This document shows positions 1 to 7,709 of a stretch of 64,000 nucleotides of DNA, piece by piece; position 1 is the first letter of the stretch; the number at the start of each line of letters is the position of its first letter. The notes beneath the pieces are model-generated. The model was not told where the DNA came from, searched no databases, and was given only the letters and a program-made list of their open reading frames with translations. A program made the position numbers and the translations under genes. This DNA comes from Streptomyces xantholiticus (GTDB lineage: Bacteria > Actinomycetota > Actinomycetes > Streptomycetales > Streptomycetaceae): positions 62,001-126,000 of the forward strand of contig NZ_BMWB01000001.1 of assembly GCF_014651015.1 (NCBI RefSeq), in the 5' to 3' direction.

Positions 1-382
1 GGTCGGCGGCGACGCGGGTGGTGGTCTCCACGCACTGCTCGGTGCGGATGCCGCAGACGGTGAGTTCGCGGACACCGCGCTCGGTGAGGAGTTGCTGCAA
101 GTTGGTGGTGGTGAAGGCGTTGTGCGAGGTCTTGTGGATCAGCGGCTCTCCATCCACCCGCTCCAGCTCCTCCATCAGCCGGACATGGCCGGAGGCCGGG
201 TCGAAGACGGTGCCGGTGCCGGGCTCGGAGTGCAGTACCCACACGACCAGGTCCCCGGCGTGCCGGGAGAGCCGGACCAGGCGGTTCACCTGGTCGGCGA
301 TCTTCAGGTCGGAGGTGGTTTCCCACAGCGGACGGGCGCGGAAGGACTCCTGGACATCGATGACGATCAGTGCTCGGGTCAT
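1..382 (-). CDS. Isochorismatase-family cysteine hydrolase, 3' end beyond the window
   Basis: The gene starts at ATG 382 and runs off the left edge after about 127 codons. The first residues (TRALIVIDVQESF) carry the Asp of the Asp-Lys-Cys triad, HKTSHNAF supplies the Lys region, and CGIRTEQCVETT near the edge contains the conserved Cys of the isochorismatase/nicotinamidase fold. Members hydrolyse amides or vinyl ethers in the cytoplasm; the substrate cannot be told from sequence. The C-terminus is missing only because the window ends. It is separated by about 170 bp from the aldolase gene and is probably not in its operon. Confidence 0.8.
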   Translation of the reverse strand, partial: MTRALIVIDVQESFRARPLWETTSDLKIADQVNRLVRLSRHAGDLVVWVLHSEPGTGTVFDPASGHVRLMEELERVDGEPLIHKTSHNAFTTTNLQQLLTERGVRELTVCGIRTEQCVETTTRVAAD

Positions 383-556
383 GCCCCAAGACTGAACCGC
401 GCGGGCGGGGCGGCGACAGGCCGCATCGGGTCCGGCAGCGGACCGATCCGGTCATCGGCAGGTCCTGGACTGTTTCGTCGACCCGCCTGGCCGAGTTCCA
501 GTTTGCGGACGCTCGGCCGGCCTCACGCCGAGCCGACGGGGGCGCGCGCCCGTCGG

Positions 557-1399
557 CTAGCCGAGCTCGCCGTGCAGCAGCCCGAGCAGCCGTGCCACCT
601 CGGTGGCGACGGCGTCACGGGCGGGGCCGAGGTACTTGCGGGGATCGGCGGTCTCCGGGTGGGCCTCCAAATAGGTGCGGGCGGCCCGGGTGAAGGCCTT
701 GTTCAGGTGGGTGGAGACATTGACCTTCGTCATTCCCGCCTCGACGGCCTTGGCGAGGCCCGCGTCCCCGACTCCGGAGGAGCCGTGCAGGACGAGCGGC
801 ACGCTCACGGCGTCCCGCAGCCGGCTGATGAGCGCGAAGTCGAGGACGGCGTCCCGGGTGAGCATGGCGTGCGAGCTGCCCACGGCCACCGCGAGGGCAT
901 CGACGGCGGTGGCGGCGACGAAGTCGCGCGCCTCGTCGGGGTCGGTGCGTACGCCGGGTGCGTGCGCACCGTCCTTGCCTCCGACCTCGCCGAGTTCCCC
1001 CTCGACCCATACGTTGCAGGCGTGGCAGTGGTCCGTGATCTCCCGTGTCGTCGCCACGTTCTTCCCGTACGGGAGCCTGGAGGCATCGAACATGACGGAC
1101 GTGAAACCCAGTTCGACTGCCTCGTGCACCAGGTCCGCGGACTCGGCGTGGTCGAGGTGGACGGCGACCGGGGCGTTCGACGCGCGGGCGACGGCGAGGG
1201 TTGCGAGCCCGATCGGACCCAACGCGCCGTGATAGCGGGCGGTGTTCTGGCTGATCTGCAGGATCACGGGCCGCCCCGCGGCCTCCGCCCCGCTCACGAT
1301 GGCCTCGGCGTGCTCGAGCTGCACCACGTTGAACGCCCCGACACCGACGCCGCCCCGGGCAGCGGAACGCACGATCTCGTCCGTGGGCGTGAGCGGCAT
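557..1399 (-). CDS. Class II fructose/tagatose-bisphosphate aldolase family protein
   Basis: 280 residues, the usual size for the FbaA/GatY/KbaY family. These Zn-dependent aldolases split ketose bisphosphates into dihydroxyacetone phosphate and an aldehyde. GVGAFNVVQLEHAEAIV is the family N-terminus; VHLDHAES carries the Zn-binding His, LVLHGSSGV a second metal-binding His, and TKVNVSTHLNKAF the phosphate-binding segment. Start chosen at ATG 1399 because GGAGGAA lies 5 bp upstream. It follows a kinase remnant and an SIS-domain isomerase on the same strand, so an amino-sugar or polyol catabolic operon is the likely original context. Exact substrate is unknown, and with its kinase broken the pathway may not work as a unit. 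Confidence 0.88.
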   Translation of the reverse strand: MPLTPTDEIVRSAARGGVGVGAFNVVQLEHAEAIVSGAEAAGRPVILQISQNTARYHGALGPIGLATLAVARASNAPVAVHLDHAESADLVHEAVELGFTSVMFDASRLPYGKNVATTREITDHCHACNVWVEGELGEVGGKDGAHAPGVRTDPDEARDFVAATAVDALAVAVGSSHAMLTRDAVLDFALISRLRDAVSVPLVLHGSSGVGDAGLAKAVEAGMTKVNVSTHLNKAFTRAARTYLEAHPETADPRKYLGPARDAVATEVARLLGLLHGELG

Positions 1400-1706
1400 G
1401 GACTTCCTCCACGAGTACGGCGGTACGGAAACGGCGGTAGGTGCCGACGTCGAAGTCGCCGGCCACGGGACAGGGGACGGCGGCGGCCGACAGCGCCACG
1501 GCTTCTGGCAGAACGCCGGGCCACGGCGCGCCGGTTGCAAGCCCCGCCGCGATCGCGGATGACGCATGCGTCGTCCGCCCCGGTGAGGTTCCCGGCGAGT
1601 TGCTCCGGCGGTGCGGCGCGCCAGGCACCGTTCGGGGTGACTGCGTGGACGCCGCCGGGACCGGACGACGCCACGACGGCGCGGGCTCGTCGTGTACCTC
1701 AGACAT
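1400..1706 (-). pseudogene. Remnant of a PfkB-family sugar kinase (C-terminal third, frameshifted)
   Basis: The reverse strand between the SIS gene and the aldolase encodes the end of a 1-phosphofructokinase/tagatokinase-type kinase in two frames. One frame reads VVASSGPGGVHAVTPNG and then NLTGADDACV, matching the PfkB signature normally written N-P-T-G-A-G-D. The next frame continues AIAAGLATGAPWPGVLPEA and AVPCPVAGDFDVGTYRRF. One extra base separates them, near 1558. The N-terminal two thirds are missing, no proper stop remains before the aldolase, and the catalytic GAGD is altered to GADD. The surviving ATG at 1706 overlaps the SIS stop, so the gene was once translationally coupled. Not expected to give active kinase. 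Confidence 0.8.
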
Positions 1707-2649
1707 GACTGTTCTCGAGGACGACGGACCGGGTGAGATTGCGGGGCCGGTCGGGGTCGTACCCGCGTGCTTCGGCGAGGACGACCGCGAGCCGCTGGGC
1801 GCGGACGAGGTCGGCGAGCGGGTCGAGGTCGTGGCCGGCGCCGGTGGAGGCGGCGACCAGGGTGCCGCCGGTGCGTGCGACGTCGTCCGCCAGTCCGGTC
1901 GGCAGTGGGCCGAACGCCCAGGCGACGCGGCCGGGTCCGGTGATGCTGATCGGTCCGTGGCGGTACTCCATCGCCGGGTACGCCTCGGTCCAGGCGCCGG
2001 CGGCCTCCCGCATCTTCAGCCCGGCCTCCAGTGCCAGGCCGTATGTCCATCCGGTGCCGAGGAAGGTGACCTGCTCGGCACCGCGCACGGCGGCGTCGAG
2101 CGGCTCCGCGACGGCCCGTTCGGCGTCGCGGATCGCGGCGTCCAGGGGCCGTACGCCTGCGGGCAGGGCGTCCTGCGCCTCCAGGTGAGCGCGCAGCAGT
2201 GCGAGGTTGGTGGTGGCGAACCGGGTCTGGACGACGGACTCCTCGTCGGCGAAGTCCAGTACGGCGACGGCATCGGCCGCCTCCATGACGGGCGTCGTGG
2301 GGTCGGCGGTGATCGCGCCGGTGGGCACGGTGCCCTTCACCCGGCGCAGCAGGCCGAGGACTTCGGTGGTGGTGCCGGATCGGGTGATGGCGAGGATGCG
2401 ATCGTAGCGGCGGCCGTGCGGGAATTCGGAGGCGGCGAACGCGTCGGTCTCGCCGTGGCCGCCGCTCTCGCGCAGGACGGCGTAGGACCGGGCCATGAAC
2501 CACGAGGTCCCGCAGCCGACGACGGCGACGCGCTCCCCCCGGCGGGGCAGGGCCCCGGCGTGCTGCGGCAGCGACTGGGCGGCCTGCCGCCATACGGCGG
2601 GCTGGGAGGCGATCTCGGCCGAGGTACGGGAGGAGGTGGTGGCGGACAA
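1699..2649 (-). CDS. SIS-domain sugar isomerase/deaminase family protein (AgaS-like)
   Basis: 316 residues with two SIS (sugar isomerase) halves. VAVVGCGTSWFMARSYA and ITRSGTTTEVLGLL form the first sugar-phosphate-binding half, with FLGTGWTYGLALEAGLKMRE and EYRHGPISI in the second. Proteins of this size act on amino-sugar phosphates as deaminase/isomerases (AgaS, GlmS C-terminal-like). TTG at 2649 is taken as start because AAGGAG sits 9 bp upstream and no better start fits. It overlaps the kinase remnant by 8 bp and belongs to the same transcription unit as the aldolase. The role fits amino-sugar catabolism controlled by the divergent DeoR regulator at 3105; the exact substrate is inferred only. 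Confidence 0.85.
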   Translation of the reverse strand: MSATTSSRTSAEIASQPAVWRQAAQSLPQHAGALPRRGERVAVVGCGTSWFMARSYAVLRESGGHGETDAFAASEFPHGRRYDRILAITRSGTTTEVLGLLRRVKGTVPTGAITADPTTPVMEAADAVAVLDFADEESVVQTRFATTNLALLRAHLEAQDALPAGVRPLDAAIRDAERAVAEPLDAAVRGAEQVTFLGTGWTYGLALEAGLKMREAAGAWTEAYPAMEYRHGPISITGPGRVAWAFGPLPTGLADDVARTGGTLVAASTGAGHDLDPLADLVRAQRLAVVLAEARGYDPDRPRNLTRSVVLENSHV

Positions 2650-2709
2650 AGTGGCGTACTCCTTCGGGAAGGACGGGTCGGAGCGGATGCGGCGGGGGCA
2701 AGGACCGGT

Positions 2710-2822
2710 CTACTTCACCGAACCGGCGGTGAGCCGGGACACCACCTGGCGTTCGATGAAGGCGAACAGCACCCCGGCGGTGCTCCTGCTGCTGGTCGGC
2801 GGACCGCCGCACGCTTGTTCAC
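2710..2822 (-). pseudogene. Internal-deletion remnant of a sugar ABC-transporter permease
   Basis: A strong ribosome site (AAGGAGG) precedes GTG 2822, which opens VNKRAAVRRPAAGAPP, a plausible permease N-terminus. About 13 codons later the sequence switches into another frame reading LFAFIERQVVSRLTAGSVK and then a stop at 2710. That is a typical C-terminus of a MalG-type carbohydrate permease (EAA-family inner membrane subunit). The roughly 270 codons in between are gone, so this looks like both ends of a transporter gene, or the first end of one and last end of another, joined by deletion. It occupies the promoter-proximal position of the SIS/aldolase operon. Confidence 0.7.
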
Positions 2823-3104
2823 TGCCTCCTTAACCACCTTGTCTGCGCGTAGTTGCGCAATTTACCCCCCTTTCAAGCATGTGTGAGCACCCGCCGTATC
2901 GCGCAGTATTCAGCAGAAGTGAAGGCCAGGTCCAGAGGTCGCTACGCGAACGTCGCCAAGAAAGACGCGCCATGGTTGGCCACAGATGCTTGGAAGGCAT
3001 GGGTTTCGATCAGCTTCGCGCTGGAACTGCCCTCGATCACTGCTCGCCCACGCGTCCTTTAACGTGTCGACTGCGCAGGACCGACGCCCGAAGGAGTCCG
3101 ACAC
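2823..3104. promoter_or_regulatory. Divergent promoter region between the sugar operon and its DeoR regulator
   Basis: The interval separates the minus-strand operon (permease remnant, SIS, aldolase) from the plus-strand DeoR gene, the usual arrangement for an autoregulated catabolic operon. It contains the perfect 8-bp palindrome TTGCGCAA at 2853-2860 and the stretch CCCCTTTCAAGCA around 2866-2878, both locally AT-richer than the surroundings and candidate operator or promoter parts. I see no credible gene in 2880-3100 although short open frames exist. No binding site can be assigned without footprinting or comparison with orthologous loci. Confidence 0.4.
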
Positions 3105-3914
3105 ATGTCCAAACATGAGCGGTGGAGCAGACTGCTCGAGTTGCTGGCCGCCGAGGGCAGGCTGGACGTCGAGGACGCGGCGACGACCCTCGCGGTGTCA
3201 CCCGCCACCATCCGACGGGATCTCGACGAGCTCGCCGACCAGCACATGCTGGTGCGCACCCGGGGCGGCGCCATCGCGCACGGCGTCTCCTACGAGCTGC
3301 CCCTGCGCTACAAGTCCTCCCGGCACGCCTCCGAGAAACAGCGCATCGCCGCGGCCGTCGCCGAGCTGATCTGCGAGGGCGATGTGGTGGGCCTCAACGG
3401 GGGCACCACGACGACCGAGGTGGCGAGGGCGCTGGCGCTGCGTGCGGGGGGCAGCGGCGGCGGTGGCCGGCGGGAGTCGTCGGACGCCTCCGCTCCCTCG
3501 TTCACCGTGGTCACCAACGCGCTCAACATCGCCGGTGAGCTCGCCGTGCGCCCCCAGATCAAGATCGTGGTCACCGGCGGAGTCGTACGTCCCCAGACGT
3601 ACGAACTCGTCGGCCCCCTGACCGTGGGGGTGTTGAACGAGGTCGTCCTCGACGTCGCCGTCCTCGGGGTCGACGGCGTCGACCCGCAGCTGGGCGTGAT
3701 GACCCACCAGGAGGACGAGGCCAGCATCAGCCGGCTGTTCACCGAGCGGGCTCGCCGCGTCATCGTGGTGACCGACTCGTCGAAGATGGGCAGGCGCGCC
3801 TTCGCGAGGATCTGCGGACTGGACCGCATCGACGTCCTCGTGACCGACTCGGCGCTGCCCTCCGACATGGCCGCCCGGCTCACCGAGGCGGGTATCAAGG
3901 TCCACACCGTCTGA
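3105..3914 (+). CDS. DeoR/GlpR-family transcriptional regulator
   Basis: 269 residues. Residues 1-60 form the winged helix-turn-helix (LLELLAAEGRLDVEDAA, then VSPATIRRDLDELADQ, the DeoR recognition helix). The rest is the DeoR C-terminal sugar-phosphate sensor: GLNGGTTTTEVARAL, VTNALNIAGELA, VTGGVVRPQTYELVGP, VDGVDPQLGVMTHQ and VTDSSKMGRRAFA. Such proteins repress sugar catabolic operons until a phosphorylated intermediate binds. AAGGAG lies 8 bp before ATG 3105. A short Gly/Arg insert (residues about 118-128) is unusual within the sensor. It sits divergent to the SIS/aldolase operon and is the likely repressor of it, in the manner of AgaR. Confidence 0.92.
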   Translation: MSKHERWSRLLELLAAEGRLDVEDAATTLAVSPATIRRDLDELADQHMLVRTRGGAIAHGVSYELPLRYKSSRHASEKQRIAAAVAELICEGDVVGLNGGTTTTEVARALALRAGGSGGGGRRESSDASAPSFTVVTNALNIAGELAVRPQIKIVVTGGVVRPQTYELVGPLTVGVLNEVVLDVAVLGVDGVDPQLGVMTHQEDEASISRLFTERARRVIVVTDSSKMGRRAFARICGLDRIDVLVTDSALPSDMAARLTEAGIKVHTV

Positions 3915-3927
3915 CGCGACCGCCGAC

Positions 3928-4003
3928 GGCACGCCGCGGTGTGCGGCACGCCGCGGTGTGCGGCGGGCCGTCGGTGTCTTCGGGTCGTCGGTGTCTTCGG
4001 GTC
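3928..4003. repeat. Two back-to-back 17-bp tandem duplications
   Basis: GGCACGCCGCGGTGTGC occurs at 3928-3944 and again at 3945-3961. A second unrelated 17-mer, GTCGGTGTCTTCGGGTC, occurs at 3970-3986 and 3987-4003. Both are perfect head-to-tail copies just after the DeoR stop and next to degraded genes. This looks like replication slippage in decaying DNA; a regulatory role is possible but unsupported. Confidence 0.75.
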
Positions 4004-4015
4004 GTCCCCACGGGG

Positions 4016-4250
4016 TCAGGGAGCGATGGCCATGTCGAAGACGTGGATGTTCCCGTTGCTCGGCAGGACCACGAACTCGACCTGCTTCGCCGCTTCCAGC
4101 GGAGCGGAGTGGGCGAAGATCCGGTAGGCGATGCCCGCGTTCCCGTATCCGCTCGGCCGGTTGCGCCGTCGGACGAGGCGACCAGCGTCGCGCCATGGGC
4201 GTTCGCCGGGTCGAACGGCCAATTGGGGAAGCCGAACGAGCCAGACCAGC
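4016..4250 (-). pseudogene. C-terminal remnant of a secreted glycoside-hydrolase-type accessory domain
   Basis: On the reverse strand one frame reads SFGFPNWPFDPANAHGATLV and, after a +1 shift near 4155, another reads GYGNAGIAYRIFAHSAPLEA then FVVLPSNGNIHVFDMAIAP and a stop at 4016. The pattern (conserved N-W segment, a strand with a Y-R-x-F motif, then V-x-L-P-x-N-x-x-I-H-V-F at the very end) is that of the beta-sandwich domain closing many Streptomyces glycoside hydrolases. Nothing upstream supplies the catalytic part. I infer a truncated, frameshifted carbohydrate-degrading gene; the exact GH family cannot be named. Confidence 0.6.
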
Positions 4251-4252
4251 GG

Positions 4253-4447
4253 CACCCGCCGGCGAACCTCGGGGCCGCGTACAACAACGTCGGCGTCACG
4301 GACGAGAGCAACACCGCGCCCGGTAACCACGACGGCAAGGGCCCGGCCCGAGCCACCGCGCCGGAGGGACCGACGGGCGCCATCCGTCTGCGGGACCACG
4401 GGAACAAGGTGCACTACCGCAACATCTGGATCGAGCCCGGTCAGGTA
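4253..4447 (+). pseudogene. Plus-strand remnant joining a GH beta-sandwich start to a DUF1080 end
   Basis: In one plus-strand frame the segment NLGAAYNNVGVTDESNTAPG resembles the start of the same class of beta-sandwich domain that ends many Streptomyces glycoside hydrolases. It is followed by EGPTGAIRLRDHGNKVHYRN and IWIEP, which match the terminal strands of a DUF1080 (3-keto-disaccharide hydrolase, concanavalin-like) domain. No start codon, signal peptide or stop belongs to it, and the expected 100+ residues between the two parts are missing. It abuts the minus-strand remnant at 4016-4250. I see nothing in 4448-4566. Confidence 0.6.
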
Positions 4448-4566
4448 GGGACGCAGGCGGCGGCCGTCCCGGGGACACTCTGGACGGCCGCCGCGGTCGA
4501 GAACGGCGGCGTCCCCGGCACCGGCGCAGCGGGCCGTGGACGCCGCCCGTCCGCGGAGCGCGAGTC

Positions 4567-5844
4567 CTACCGCCCTCCTCCGCTCAGCCACTGCCCCGCC
4601 GCACCCAGGAGCGCCCGGACGCCGAGTTCGATGGTCGGGTCCTGGAGGGGCGCGTACTGCGGCGAGTGGTTGTACGGCACCCCGGGCGGCAGCCCGCCGC
4701 CCACCAGCGCCTCCGGCGAGGCGTCAGGGAACAGCTGCGGGTCCGCGCCGCCGAAGTGCCAGTACACGGACGGCACCCCCATCGAGGTCCCGAAGGCCCC
4801 GAAGTCCTCGCTGCCGGTGATGGGCCCGGGCAGCGTCCACACCCGCCCCTCGCCCAGCACCGACTCGAGCCCCGCCGTCGCCCTCGCCGTCGCGTCCGCG
4901 TCGTTGAGGGTGAGCGGGAAGCTGTGCAGCGGGGTGATCTCCGGTTCCTTCGGCGCGCCGGACGCGAGCGCCTCTGCCCGTACGATCCGCTCGACGGCGG
5001 CGAGCACCCGTTCGCGTACGGCCGGGTCGGAGCTGCGGACGTTGATCTTCATGTCCGCGGTGTCCGGGATGATGTTCTCCTTGGTGCCGCTGTGCAGAGA
5101 CCCCACGGTGACGACGGCGGCCTGGTTCGCCCCCACCTCCCGGGACACCACCGTCTGCAGACGCATGACGACCGCGGCCGCCATGACCAGCGGGTCGACG
5201 GTGTTCTCCGGTGCGGACCCGTGGCCGCCCCGCCCGAAGAGCCGCACGGCGAAGCTGTCGGAGGCGCTCATGACGGCGCCGGGCCGGGTGGCGGCGACGC
5301 CCGCGGGGATCGGCCCCACATGCTGTGCCAGGCACACGTCGGCCCGGGGGAACCGCTCCGCGAAACCGTCGTCGATCATGGCCTGCGCCCCGCTGACCTC
5401 CTCGGCCGGCTGGAACACGGCGACCACCGTGCCCCGCCACGCGTCCCGGTTGGCGGCGAGCAGCGCGGTCGTGCCGAGTAGACAGGTGACGTGCATGTCG
5501 TGCCCGCAGGCGTGCATGACCGGCACCTCGTTCCCGTCGGCGTCGACGCCGGTCCGCGTGGAGGCGTACGGCAGCCCGGTCGCCTCCCGCACCGGTAGGC
5601 CGTCCATGTCCGCCCGCAGCAGGACGACGGGCCCGTCCGGGGATCCGAGCACGCCGACCACGCCCGTGCCGCCCACCCGTTCGGTGACCTCCCAGCCCTG
5701 CGCACGCAGCAGCTTCGCCACGATGCCGGCGGTGCGCACCTCCTGGAACGACAGCTCGGGATGGGCGTGCAGGTCACGGTAGAGCTCTCGCAGTGCGGGC
5801 AGTTGCGCGTCGAGTCCGGTGAAGAGCGACGTTGCTTCGGTCAC
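4567..5844 (-). CDS. M20-family amidohydrolase (amino-acylase/hippurate-hydrolase type)
   Basis: 425 residues, normal for M20D amidohydrolases, which remove acyl groups from amino acids or indole conjugates using a Mn/Zn pair. Metal ligands are visible in MHACGHDMHVT, the catalytic Glu pair in FQPAEEVSGA, the dimerisation-domain motif in GRGGHGSAPENTVDP, and a late His in PSVYWHFGGADP. The start is GTG 5844 with AAGGAC upstream. It is followed 48 bp earlier on the same strand by the alpha/beta hydrolase gene, so the two may be co-transcribed. Cytoplasmic, no signal peptide. Substrate unknown. Confidence 0.9.
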   Translation of the reverse strand: MTEATSLFTGLDAQLPALRELYRDLHAHPELSFQEVRTAGIVAKLLRAQGWEVTERVGGTGVVGVLGSPDGPVVLLRADMDGLPVREATGLPYASTRTGVDADGNEVPVMHACGHDMHVTCLLGTTALLAANRDAWRGTVVAVFQPAEEVSGAQAMIDDGFAERFPRADVCLAQHVGPIPAGVAATRPGAVMSASDSFAVRLFGRGGHGSAPENTVDPLVMAAAVVMRLQTVVSREVGANQAAVVTVGSLHSGTKENIIPDTADMKINVRSSDPAVRERVLAAVERIVRAEALASGAPKEPEITPLHSFPLTLNDADATARATAGLESVLGEGRVWTLPGPITGSEDFGAFGTSMGVPSVYWHFGGADPQLFPDASPEALVGGGLPPGVPYNHSPQYAPLQDPTIELGVRALLGAAGQWLSGGGR

Positions 5845-5892
5845 GGGTGCGTCCTTTCCACGACGGTTACGCGGTGGTGCGCAGCCACTGTC

Positions 5893-6753
5893 TCAGCCGG
5901 CCGGGTCCTGGCGGCGTGGCCCGGGTGACTCCTTGATGAAGCGGCGCAGTTCGGCGCAGAGACCCTCGGGGTTGTCGAGCGGTACGAGCGTGCGGGCGCC
6001 CGGGATCTCGACGTACTCGCCGCGGGGCAGCAGTGCGGCGAGGCGCCGGCCCGTCTCGTGCGGCATCATGCGGTCCTCGGCACCCCACGCGACGAGCGCC
6101 GGACCGCGGAACCCTCGCAGCCGCCGGCCCGCCCGCAGGTACGTGTCCTTGCGCGTGCTGCGCAGGAACGCGGTGAAGTCCCGCCGGATCCGCCGGTCCG
6201 TGAGCAGGGGCCCGTACCAACGGCGGACCAGCTCGTACGGGATCGGGCGTTCCGCCATGCCGCCGAGCGAGTTCGGCAGCCGGACCAGGAACGGCACCCG
6301 GAAGGACTGCAGCAGCAGGAAGATGCCGCCCGGGACCCGGCTCAGTGCCTGCAGGGTCCTGCCCTGCACACCCGGAGGGTAGTTCTCCAGGGCCTCGCAC
6401 GAGGTGAGGACGAGCCGGTGAACACGCTCGTCCCGTACGCCGACGAGCAGTTGGGCGGTTCCCGCGTCGTTCTGGACGAGCGTGACGTCCCGCAGATCGA
6501 GCCGTTCCAGGAACTCGGCCAGGATGTCCGCCACGCCCTGCGCGGACAGGTCGGCGTCCGGGCGCATCGGTCTGCGGTGGCTGCCCATCGGCAGAACGGG
6601 CACCACGACACGGAAGTCGGACCGCAGCCCGTCCACCACCCGGTCCCACACCGACTCGTCGAAGGCGAGGCCGTGCAACAGCACCACGGTCTCACCGCTT
6701 CCTCGGGTGTCCGTGTACTCGACGGTCCCGGCACTCAACTCGATCTCCGGCAT
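5893..6753 (-). CDS. Alpha/beta-hydrolase fold protein (haloalkane-dehalogenase-like nucleophile)
   Basis: 286 residues of alpha/beta-hydrolase fold. VVLLHGLAFDESVWDRV is the oxyanion-hole segment. At the nucleophile elbow the sequence is LVQNDAGTAQLL, so Asp occupies the position of Ser, as in dehalogenases and epoxide hydrolases. ALVAWGAEDRMMP gives the usual acid-loop region. The segment where the catalytic His normally sits reads GARTLVPLDNPE, with no His, so a standard triad is incomplete or displaced. ATG 6753 has a G-rich ribosome site 9 bp upstream. It is transcribed divergently from the TetR regulator at 6805, which probably represses it. Confidence 0.85.
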   Translation of the reverse strand: MPEIELSAGTVEYTDTRGSGETVVLLHGLAFDESVWDRVVDGLRSDFRVVVPVLPMGSHRRPMRPDADLSAQGVADILAEFLERLDLRDVTLVQNDAGTAQLLVGVRDERVHRLVLTSCEALENYPPGVQGRTLQALSRVPGGIFLLLQSFRVPFLVRLPNSLGGMAERPIPYELVRRWYGPLLTDRRIRRDFTAFLRSTRKDTYLRAGRRLRGFRGPALVAWGAEDRMMPHETGRRLAALLPRGEYVEIPGARTLVPLDNPEGLCAELRRFIKESPGPRRQDPAG

Positions 6754-6777
6754 CGGTGACAGCCCCCCTACTGGATT

Positions 6778-6799
6778 GATCGATCTAGTGAGAGACTAG
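6778..6799. promoter_or_regulatory. Candidate TetR operator between the hydrolase and regulator genes
   Basis: The 51-bp gap between divergent starts contains GATCGATC (6778-6785, perfect palindrome) followed by CTAGT-GAGAG-ACTAG (6785-6799, a 5-bp inverted repeat). TetR-family repressors typically bind such short dyads overlapping the divergent promoter. The assignment rests on position and symmetry only. Confidence 0.5.
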
Positions 6800-6804
6800 C
6801 CGAG

Positions 6805-7395
6805 ATGAGAACGACGGGCGACACCAGAGCGCGCATCCTGACCGCGGCGACCGAACTCTTCCGCCGCCAGGGCTACACGGCCACGGGCATGAAGCAGATC
6901 CTGGCGACGGCGGAGGCCACCTACGGCTCCGCCTACCATTTCTTTCCGGGTGGCAAGACCCAGCTGGGCGAGGAGGTGATCCGCGCCTCCGGCGCCGCCT
7001 ACCAGGGCCTGATCGCCGAGTTGTTCCAGGGGGAGGGCGACCCGGCAGAGACGACCGCCCAGGCGTTCACCGGAGCCGCGCAGACGCTGCTCGACCTCGA
7101 CTTCGCCGACCCGTGCCCCGTCGCGACCATCGCCATGGAGGTCTCGGGCACCAACGAGGCTTTGCGGCTGGCCGGCGCGGAGGTGTTCGCCTCGTGGACC
7201 GAGGCCCTCGCGGCCTTCTACGGCTCCCGCGGCATCGCCGAGCCCCGTACGACGGCGACGGCGGTGATCGCGCTCCTCGAAGGCGCCTTCATGCTCGGCC
7301 GTGCCTCCCGCTCCACCGCCCCCGTCCTCGACGCGGCCCCCGCGGCGGCGGCCGTCGTCCGGGCCGCGGCGGGCCCGCCCTCCGTCGGAGGGTGA
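6805..7395 (+). CDS. TetR/AcrR-family transcriptional regulator
   Basis: 196 residues. The N-terminal helix-turn-helix is clear: RARILTAATELFRRQGYTAT, then MKQILATAEATYGSAYHFFP and GGKTQL, the canonical TetR recognition helix followed by a basic/linker segment. The C-terminal ligand domain (ADPCPVATIAMEVSGTNEAL) resembles the LmrA/YxaF subgroup. It is divergent from the alpha/beta hydrolase with inverted repeats between them, suggesting local repression relieved by a small hydrophobic ligand. ATG 6805 is close to the operator and no strong Shine-Dalgarno is visible, so a leaderless or near-leaderless transcript is possible. Confidence 0.9.
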   Translation: MRTTGDTRARILTAATELFRRQGYTATGMKQILATAEATYGSAYHFFPGGKTQLGEEVIRASGAAYQGLIAELFQGEGDPAETTAQAFTGAAQTLLDLDFADPCPVATIAMEVSGTNEALRLAGAEVFASWTEALAAFYGSRGIAEPRTTATAVIALLEGAFMLGRASRSTAPVLDAAPAAAAVVRAAAGPPSVGG

Positions 7396-7709
7396 ACCCG
7401 GACGACGGTCCCGAAGGACAGCGCCGCCGATCCGCGGTCGAGGGGTGTCCTTCCCACACGAAGCCGCCCGGCGATACTTGCCCTGTTGCGCCGTACGACC
7501 GTGCCCGAGGGGATGGACCCGGCGCGGGCGGTGCTCGCCAGCTGCCGCACGAATGATGAGCCGGGCGCCACGCAGGGCGCACCGCCCGCTCCCGCCCACC
7601 CCGGACGCCGTGGCCGCCCGCGAGCGCGTCAGAATCTGAGTCTCCGCCGTCCGCGGCGGCCGAGGACCGACCTCCGGCCGCCGACACCGAGAGACAAGGA
7701 AACGCCCCT
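7396..7709. other. Intergenic stretch without a recognisable gene
   Basis: About 310 bp between the TetR and kinase genes. Open frames exist on both strands, as expected in such GC-rich DNA, but none has a supported start, conserved motif or codon pattern I can defend. A short GC dyad (CCGCC-GTCC-GCGGCGG region near 7647-7662) lies close to the kinase gene. AAGGA at 7696-7700 is the kinase ribosome site. Confidence 0.5.

Noticed and set aside
2882..3062. Small plus-strand gene before the DeoR regulator
   Set aside because: Short frame without conserved motif or convincing ribosome site in a divergent promoter region.
3941..5782. Long plus-strand open frame opposite the M20 amidohydrolase
   Set aside because: It is the antisense shadow of a conserved gene; only the short DUF1080-like stretch at 4253-4447 looks like protein, and the rest has no motif and wrong codon bias.
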